DNA from: Pseudomonadota bacterium
GTDB lineage: Bacteria; Pseudomonadota; Gammaproteobacteria; Steroidobacterales; Steroidobacteraceae
Assembly (NCBI GenBank): GCA_021808035.1
Contig: JAKBCG010000057.1
Location: 1 to 10,788, forward strand
DNA length: 10,788 nt
Direction of reading: 5' to 3'
Part shown: positions 6,286 to 10,788 of the stretch, piece after piece
Numbering within the stretch: the first letter of the stretch is position 1
Layout of the letters: every line of letters starts with the position of its first letter
The notes under the pieces: model-generated
What the model was told of the DNA's origin: nothing
Seen by the model: the letters and a program-made list of their open reading frames with translations, nothing else
The model's database searches: none
Position numbers and translations under genes: made by a program

Positions 6286-7680
6286 TCAGCCGGTGGGTCG
6301 GTCCGATAACGGCATTGCAGGCCCCAACCCCGCGACCACGCTCGGCTCGCTGTAACGCACGCGCAGGCCACCCTCGGCGCGGTTGTCGATCGCCAGGCGG
6401 CCGCCGAGATTGGCGGCGATGCGCCGCATGATCGCGAGCCCGAGCCCGCTGCCCGGGGTGTCGGCCGAGTCGTCGAGACGCTCGAAGGGTTCGAACGCAC
6501 GCTCGAGGTCCTCGGCGGCGATGCCCGGGCCGGAGTCGACGATCTCGATCACCGTGCGCGCCGCCGTATCCGCAGCGTCCCGCTCGGAATAGATCGCCAG
6601 CTCGACCCGGCCGCCCTCCGGCGTGTAGCGCAACGCATTGTCGAGCGCGTTGCGCAGCAGCGTGTAGAGCTGCGTCGGTTCGGTCGCGATCGGCGCGCCC
6701 TCGTCGCGGTTCATGCCGAGATCGACGTGGCGCTGCTCGGCGAGGGGCAGCAGATCGGCGACGACCTGGCGCAGCACCGCCGCCGGGTCGACGACCCGGC
6801 GCGCGAGCGCGCGCCCGGATTGGGCCCGCGCGAGACTCAAGAGCTGCTCGGTGACGGCGCGGGTGCGGGCGAGCGCCTGCTGCACGTTGCGCAGGCGTTC
6901 GCGCGTGTCGGCCGGCAGATCCGCGTGGGCGAGATTGTCGACCTGCAGACTCAGCGCGGCGATCGGCGTGCGCAGTTCGTGGGCCGCATCGGCGACGAAG
7001 CGCCGCTCCGTGTCGAGCAAGGTCGCCAAACGCGTGAGCAGCCGGTTGATCGATGCGATGAACGGTCGCATTTCATTCGGCACGTCCTCGACCGGCAAAC
7101 GGTCCAGGCGATCGTCGCCGCGCGCGTCGATCTGGGCCGCGAGCGCGTGCACCGGTCGCAGGCCGCGGCGCACGACCCAGGCCGACAGCAGCACCAGCAC
7201 CGGGATCAGCGCGAGCACCGGGAACAGCGCGTACTGGGCGCTGTCGAGCGCGGCCTCGGTACGCAGCGCGGTGCGTTGCGCGACCGCGATCCGGCCGGCG
7301 CGCCCGGTGCTCACGAACACGCGCCAATGCCGGCGGTCCGCAGTGAGCGTGTGCATTCCGTCCGCAAGCCTGCGCGGAATGCGGAGCTTGCCCGCGGCGG
7401 CGCCGGTGCCGACGCGCTGAATGACGATCGCCGTGTCGGCGTCGACGTCGTTGCCGCGCGGCGCGAGGACCGTCGGCGGCAGCGGATTCCATCGGTGCAC
7501 GAGCAGCGCGACCTGCCGGAGCTGCTGGTCCTGCAACTCCTTCGCCTCCTGGAAGCCGAGGAGCGATGACACCGACGCCGTGCCGAGCGCGACCAGGATC
7601 AGGATCGCCGTGATCCAGCCCCACAGCCCGAACAGCAGCGAGTGCCGGGCTCGTTCCCGCCAGCGGCCGAGCCGGCTCAC
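6286..7680 (-). CDS. QseC-like sensor histidine kinase
   Basis: A 464-residue inner-membrane sensor kinase that autophosphorylates and passes phosphate to the adjacent response regulator. TM1 is at about 18-42 and TM2 at about 150-172, enclosing a periplasmic domain of about 108 residues. That domain begins QEAKELQDQQLRQVALLV, the pattern of the 2CSK_N domain found in QseC/TctE-type kinases. A HAMP-like linker follows (RRGLRPVHALAAQI). The phosphoacceptor is H234 in DAAHELRTPI. The ATPase domain has the N box around N344/N348 (LLRNALDNALRYTP), the G1 box VDSGPGI (381-387) and the G2 box GSGLGLAI (410-417). No His/Cys-rich metal-binding cluster is visible in the sensor domain, and the stimulus is unknown. 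The GTG start overlaps the regulator stop by 4 nt (GTGA), so the two are co-translated. Confidence 0.94.
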   Translation of the reverse strand: MSRLGRWRERARHSLLFGLWGWITAILILVALGTASVSSLLGFQEAKELQDQQLRQVALLVHRWNPLPPTVLAPRGNDVDADTAIVIQRVGTGAAAGKLRIPRRLADGMHTLTADRRHWRVFVSTGRAGRIAVAQRTALRTEAALDSAQYALFPVLALIPVLVLLSAWVVRRGLRPVHALAAQIDARGDDRLDRLPVEDVPNEMRPFIASINRLLTRLATLLDTERRFVADAAHELRTPIAALSLQVDNLAHADLPADTRERLRNVQQALARTRAVTEQLLSLARAQSGRALARRVVDPAAVLRQVVADLLPLAEQRHVDLGMNRDEGAPIATEPTQLYTLLRNALDNALRYTPEGGRVELAIYSERDAADTAARTVIEIVDSGPGIAAEDLERAFEPFERLDDSADTPGSGLGLAIMRRIAANLGGRLAIDNRAEGGLRVRYSEPSVVAGLGPAMPLSDRPTG

Positions 7681-8363
7681 GGACCCGCTCCGCGATCGCG
7701 CGGCAGGTCGCGGTCGACCATCCAGCCGACCCCGCGGACGTTCTTGATCACCGCGGCACCGAGCTTCTTGCGAAGGCTGTGGATCAGATATTCGACCGCG
7801 TTGCTCTCCACCTCCTCGCCCCAGCCGTAGATGCGCTCCTCGAGCTCGCTGCGCGACAGCAGCGCGCCCGGGCGCAGCAGCAACGCATGCAGCAACGCGA
7901 ACTCGCGGTTCGAAAGGCGCACCGACACTCCGGCATGACGCACCTCGCGGGTCGCCGGATCGAGCTCGATCACGCCGTTGCCGAGCACCGGCCGACCCTG
8001 CCCGCCCTTGCGCCGTACGACCGCGCGCAGGCGCGCGAGCAGTTCGCCGGCCTCGAACGGCTTGACCAGATAGTCGTCGGCGCCGAGATCGAGGCCGCGA
8101 ATCCGCTCCTCGACGCCGTCCCGCGCGGTCACGATCAGGACCGGCAACTCGTTGCCGCTCTGACGCAAGCTGCCGAGCACCGCAAGGCCGTCCCGCCGCG
8201 GCAGACCGAGATCGAGCAGCAAGGCCTCATAGGGCACGGCGGCCGCGCCGGCGAGTGCCGCCGCGCCGTCGCGCACCCAGTCGACCGCATGGCCGGCATC
8301 GCGCAAGGCCTGCTGGGTCGCCGCGCCGAGCATGGGATCGTCCTCGACCAACAAGATCCGCAT
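7677..8363 (-). CDS. OmpR/PhoB-family response regulator (QseB/PmrA-like)
   Basis: A 228-residue two-domain response regulator. The receiver domain (1-115) has the acidic pair E7/D8/D9, phosphoacceptor D51 in LLLDLGLP, T79 in LIVTA, and K101 in DYLVKPF. The DNA-binding winged helix (about 128-220) carries LSNREFALLHALLLRPG, LLSRSELEERIYGWGEEVESN and the recognition segment VEYLIHSLRKKLG, ending VIKNVRGVGWMV; this C-terminal pattern is that of the QseB/PmrA branch. Phosphorylated regulators of this branch bind tandem repeats with an 11-bp period, and such repeats occur before the divergent PepSY gene, the efflux operon and the YncE-like gene. The gene starts with ATG at 8363, with TAAGG about 9 nt upstream, and is the first gene of the pair with the sensor kinase. 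Confidence 0.95.
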   Translation of the reverse strand: MRILLVEDDPMLGAATQQALRDAGHAVDWVRDGAAALAGAAAVPYEALLLDLGLPRRDGLAVLGSLRQSGNELPVLIVTARDGVEERIRGLDLGADDYLVKPFEAGELLARLRAVVRRKGGQGRPVLGNGVIELDPATREVRHAGVSVRLSNREFALLHALLLRPGALLSRSELEERIYGWGEEVESNAVEYLIHSLRKKLGAAVIKNVRGVGWMVDRDLPRDRGAGP

Positions 8364-8394
8364 GGCCGGTACCTTACCCGGATCCGCGGGATCG

Positions 8395-8421
8395 GTGATA
8401 GGGACCGCACCCTCAGTCCAA
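8395..8421 (-). promoter_or_regulatory. Possible promoter of the two-component operon
   Basis: On the minus strand, TTGGAC (8421-8416) and TATCAC (8400-8395) form a loose -35/-10 pair with a short 15-nt spacer. The -35 element overlaps the direct repeat at 8412-8427, so regulator bound there for the PepSY promoter could also affect its own transcription. This is weak sequence evidence. Confidence 0.25.
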
Positions 8422-8443
8422 GCTAAGTCGCCCGAGGCATGCT
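8412..8443 (+). promoter_or_regulatory. Putative response-regulator box plus -10 element for the PepSY gene
   Basis: CTCAG (8412-8416), 6 nt, CTAAG (8423-8427), 10 nt, CATGCT (8438-8443). The 11-bp repeat period and the spacing to the -10 hexamer equal those at 8836-8867 and 288-319. The 19-mer 8411-8429 is identical at 15 of 19 positions to 8835-8853. There is no consensus -35 element, which fits activator-dependent transcription. The expected start is near 8450. Confidence 0.6.
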
Positions 8444-8463
8444 GGCGTCAACAGGAGGTACTC

Positions 8464-8775
8464 ATGAACACGAAATCGATAGGGTTGACGGGTGTGCTGT
8501 TGATCGGCCTGGCGACGATCGCCTCGGCGAAGCCGCTGGCCGGGCACCAATATCTCAAGGAGGCGAAGATTACGCTGCAGCAGGCGCGTGCCACCGCGTT
8601 GCACGTCCTCCCCGGCGGCAAGATCGTCAGTCAAGAGCTCGAACGGGAACGCGGCGGCAGCGGCCTGCGTTACAGCTTCGACATCCAGGTCGGGCACGGT
8701 CTGCGCGAAGTGGGTGTCGATGCGAAGACCGGCAAGGTGCTCGAGAACAGCGTCGAGGGGCCGCACCACGACTGA
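8464..8775 (+). CDS. Small periplasmic PepSY-domain protein
   Basis: A 103-residue exported protein with a single PepSY domain. The signal peptide is residues 1-22 (MNTKSI, then GLTGVLLIGLATIASA, cleaved before KP). The PepSY fold covers about 32-95, with a helix ITLQQARATALHVLPGGKIVSQELE and a C-terminal sheet YSFDIQV...REVGVDAKTGKVLENS. The start is ATG at 8464 with a perfect AGGAGG 5 nt upstream; the frame is open further upstream, but that would cross the promoter. Genes of this kind are often adjacent to QseBC/PmrAB-type systems, where the product is thought to modulate an envelope sensor or bind a small ligand. Divergence from the regulator gene and the shared promoter element support membership in the same regulon. 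Its biochemical role is unknown. Confidence 0.92.
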   Translation: MNTKSIGLTGVLLIGLATIASAKPLAGHQYLKEAKITLQQARATALHVLPGGKIVSQELERERGGSGLRYSFDIQVGHGLREVGVDAKTGKVLENSVEGPHHD

Positions 8776-8784
8776 TCGGGGAAC

Positions 8785-8815
8785 GCCGGCGCGTCCGAGG
8801 CCCGGGCGCGCCGGC
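8785..8815 (+). terminator. GC-rich hairpin after the PepSY gene, possible terminator
   Basis: GCCGGCGCG (8785-8793) pairs perfectly with CGCGCCGGC (8807-8815) around a 13-nt loop, 10 nt after the PepSY stop codon. No T-run follows, so termination would have to be weak or factor-dependent. Its position between the PepSY gene and the independent efflux promoter fits a transcript boundary. Confidence 0.4.
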
Positions 8816-8835
8816 CTCTCGCCGCCGTTGCGGGC

Positions 8836-8867
8836 CTCAGCCTCGGCTAAGTCAGACCTGCCATAAT
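8836..8867 (+). promoter_or_regulatory. Putative response-regulator box plus -10 element for the efflux operon
   Basis: CTCAG (8836-8840), 6 nt, CTAAG (8847-8851), 10 nt, CATAAT (8862-8867). The -10 hexamer is preceded by TG and a single C, giving an extended -10 look. It covers the alternative ATG at 8866, which argues that translation starts at 8893. The expected transcription start is near 8874, leaving a short leader with AGGAG at 8879-8883. Confidence 0.6.
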
Positions 8868-8892
8868 GCGCGCCACGCAGGAGACGGAGCCG

Positions 8893-10296
8893 ATGTCGCA
8901 TACCACGGTCTTGCGCTCGATCAGCAGTGGAGCGAATGCGCGGCGCCGGCCGGCGCGGCCACCGCTGCTCGCCGCCCTGCTCGCGACCGTGCTCGCCGCC
9001 GGCGGCTGCGCGGTCTACCATCCGCTGCCGCTGCCGCACGGCCCCGAGCTCGCCGCGCGCCTGCCGGGGAGCGCACGCCGGCCGCTCGACCTGACCGAGG
9101 TCGCGACGCTCGCGGTGCTCAACAACCCCGACTTGAACGCGGCCCGCGCGCGGCTCGGGGTCGCCCGCGCCCAAGCGTTCGCGGCGGGGATCCTGCCGAA
9201 CCCGCAGTTCAATTTCAGCAGCGACCGGCCGATCGACCGGGTGAACGCACCGGCCGATCCCCGCTACCCGGAATACCACGCCTACGGCTTCGGGCTGTCG
9301 ATCGACCTACGCGCGCTCCTCACCCAGCACAGCCGCCACGCGGCGGCGCGGGCATCGTTGCGACAGGCGCGCGAGCAACTTCTGTGGCTGGAGTGGCAGA
9401 CGGTCGCCGAGGCACGCTTGTTGTACGTCGCGCAGGCGCTCGCGGAGCAGCGGCGCGCGATGCTCGCGCCGGCGGCCGCGGCGTTCACGCGCGCAGCCGC
9501 GCGTTCGCAGCGCGCACTCGCCCAAGGCAACATCGCCCGCGACCAGGCGGATACGGACCAGGCGATCGTGATCTCGGTTCGCGCCCAGGCCGCCGCCGCC
9601 GCGCGCGATGCGAACCAAAGCGCCCGCGCGCTGCGCGCGCTGCTCGGTCTCGCGCCGGCGGTGCGGATCCCGCTCGCCCCGCTGCCGGCGCCACCGATCC
9701 TGAGCCGTGCCGCGGTCGCGGCGGCCGCGCGGCGCTTGACCGAGCGCCGCCCGGACCTCGTCGCGCTCCGGGCCGGCTACGCGAGCCAGGAAGAGCAGGT
9801 GCGGATCGCGGTGCTGTCGCAGTTCCCGAACGTCGTGATCGGCGTGAACCGGGCACGCGACTTCTCCGACGTGCACTCGTTAGGGGACGCGGTGTCCTTC
9901 GACCTGCCACTGTTCGATCGCGGCCAGGGCGAGATCGCGATCCAGCGTGCGACGCGGGCGCAGTTGCGCGCCGAATACCTCGCACGGCTCGATCAGTCGA
10001 CCGCGGAGGTCTGGCAGCTGTGGAGCGACATGCGGCGACTCCACGCGCAGCTCGCGGATCTCGACCGGCGGGTCCCGCGGCTCGCGCGCACGGTGAGCGC
10101 CGCGCGCCGCGCCTACCGCGCGGGGAACTATCCGGCCGCGGGCTATCTCGGCCTGGTCGGCGCCTACCTCGGCGCGGCCGGCAACCGGATCGACGTGCTG
10201 CAATCCCTGTGGTCCGACTCGATCGCGCTCGCGACCTTGACCGGCACCCAAGTCGAACCGGCGGTCGTCGCCGGCCACGAGGCGAACCCAACATGA
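8893..10296 (+). CDS. TolC/CzcC-type outer-membrane factor lipoprotein of an RND efflux system
   Basis: A 467-residue outer-membrane efflux channel subunit that should trimerise and dock to a periplasmic adaptor and an RND pump. The N-terminus is basic (RRRPARPP), then hydrophobic (LLAALLATVLAAGG), and ends at C39 in a near-consensus lipobox (AGGC), so lipid anchoring is likely. Two OEP repeats follow: about 64-240, starting LDLTEVATLAVLNNPDLNAARARLG with LPNPQF at 101-106, and about 260-450 with RRPDLVALRAGYASQEEQV and FDLPLFDRGQGEI. Length and motifs suit the CzcC/NodT/CusC class; substrate cannot be read from this subunit. I chose ATG at 8893 (AGGAG 9 nt upstream) over ATG at 8866, which lies inside the -10 hexamer. 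The stop overlaps the adaptor start as ATGA, so this is a polycistronic efflux operon. Confidence 0.93.
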   Translation: MSHTTVLRSISSGANARRRPARPPLLAALLATVLAAGGCAVYHPLPLPHGPELAARLPGSARRPLDLTEVATLAVLNNPDLNAARARLGVARAQAFAAGILPNPQFNFSSDRPIDRVNAPADPRYPEYHAYGFGLSIDLRALLTQHSRHAAARASLRQAREQLLWLEWQTVAEARLLYVAQALAEQRRAMLAPAAAAFTRAAARSQRALAQGNIARDQADTDQAIVISVRAQAAAAARDANQSARALRALLGLAPAVRIPLAPLPAPPILSRAAVAAAARRLTERRPDLVALRAGYASQEEQVRIAVLSQFPNVVIGVNRARDFSDVHSLGDAVSFDLPLFDRGQGEIAIQRATRAQLRAEYLARLDQSTAEVWQLWSDMRRLHAQLADLDRRVPRLARTVSAARRAYRAGNYPAAGYLGLVGAYLGAAGNRIDVLQSLWSDSIALATLTGTQVEPAVVAGHEANPT

Positions 10297-10788
10297 AACG
10301 CGTTTCCTGGATCGCCGCGGCCACCGCCGCGGCCCTCGGTGCGGTGTGCCACGGCGCGCTGCCGGCCGCCACCGCCGACGACTCGGTCAGCGTGCTCGTG
10401 CGGACGGTCCCGCTCGTGCGCGGCCGCCTGCCGCGCACCATCGTCGTCTACGGTCGGGCCCGTCCGGCCCCCGATGCCCGGCTCGCGCTGATGGCGCCGG
10501 GCGCCGCGCGGGTCGCGGCCGTGTACGTGCACACCGGACAATCGGTCGCGAAGGGCGCCGCGCTCGTCGAGCTCGAGCCGACGCCGACGACCGCGGCCGC
10601 CTATCGGGCGGCCGTGTCGGCCGAGCAGGTCGCGCGCGATGCGCTCGTGCGAACGCGCCAGTTGTTCGCCGCGCGCCTCGCGACCGAAACGCAGGTCGCC
10701 GCCGCTGAAAAGAGCGAGGGCGATGCGCGCGCGACGCTCGCCGCGCTGCGGGCACAGGGCGCGGGCGGCCCGACGACGCTGCGCGCGC
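10293..10788 (+). CDS. HlyD/RND-type periplasmic adaptor (membrane fusion protein), N-terminal part
   Basis: The first 165 codons of an adaptor protein cut by the right edge. A signal peptide is visible at about 1-27 (MKRVSWIAAATAAALGAVCH...). The half-barrel and biotinyl-lipoyl-like motif MAPGAARVAAVYVHTGQSVAKGAALVEL starts at residue 67; the family consensus is aPvxGxVxxvxvxxGdxVkkGqxLvxl. The alpha-helical hairpin begins after residue 100 (Ala/Glu-rich, TAAAYRAAVSAEQVARDALV). The return half is beyond the window. ATG at 10293 overlaps the channel-gene stop by 4 nt, so the two are translated together. An RND pump gene is expected next. No His- or Met-rich metal-binding N-terminus is seen, so heavy-metal specificity is not supported here. 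Confidence 0.9.
   Translation, partial: MKRVSWIAAATAAALGAVCHGALPAATADDSVSVLVRTVPLVRGRLPRTIVVYGRARPAPDARLALMAPGAARVAAVYVHTGQSVAKGAALVELEPTPTTAAAYRAAVSAEQVARDALVRTRQLFAARLATETQVAAAEKSEGDARATLAALRAQGAGGPTTLRA

Noticed and set aside
8866..8892. Start of the outer-membrane factor at ATG 8866
   Set aside because: This ATG overlaps the -10 hexamer CATAAT that is aligned in three promoters and has no ribosome site. ATG at 8893 has AGGAG at a normal distance and begins a sensible lipoprotein signal peptide.

Overview
This window comes from a high-G+C proteobacterium. Supporting signs are a TonB-dependent receptor, an RND-type tripartite efflux system with an outer-membrane lipoprotein, a QseBC/PmrAB-type two-component system and a HutC-type GntR regulator. 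A gammaproteobacterial origin is my best guess, but the sequence does not prove it. Nearly all of the DNA is coding, and I see no RNA genes, insertion sequences, CRISPR arrays or phage genes.

Left part (about 1-6270, all on the minus strand). In order of transcription it holds a HutC-like GntR repressor, an NCS1-family (CodB/urocanate-permease-like) inner-membrane transporter, a TonB-dependent outer-membrane receptor, a HisC-type PLP aminotransferase that starts 2 nt after the receptor stop, and the first 72 codons of an exported YncE-like beta-propeller protein. The repressor, permease and receptor are each preceded by a copy of a HutC-like operator (shared half-site TATACAA, close to the dyad TTGTATATACAA). 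I infer a locally controlled module that moves an imidazole, histidine-like or related nitrogenous compound across both membranes and then transaminates it. The aminotransferase would join through translational coupling to the receptor. I do not recognise this gene combination as a described pathway, and the substrate is unknown.

Right part (about 6286-10788). A response regulator and a QseC-like sensor kinase (minus strand, overlapping by 4 nt) are divergent from a small periplasmic PepSY protein. The PepSY gene is followed by an outer-membrane factor lipoprotein and a periplasmic adaptor (HlyD/RND type, cut by the window end). The inner-membrane pump should lie just beyond the window.

The two parts are linked by a shared promoter architecture. 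Upstream of the PepSY gene, the efflux operon and the distant YncE-like gene there is a direct repeat of CT(C/A)AG / (C/T)TAAG with an 11-bp period, followed at exactly 10 nt by a CATNNT -10 element. The repeat resembles PmrA/QseB-type response-regulator boxes. The simplest reading is that the two-component system controls all three promoters, so the YncE-like gene would belong to this regulon and not to the HutC-like one.

Base composition differs between the parts: the receptor region is visibly less G+C-rich than the efflux genes. This suggests that the transporter/aminotransferase block may be an accessory cassette beside a native stress or efflux locus.
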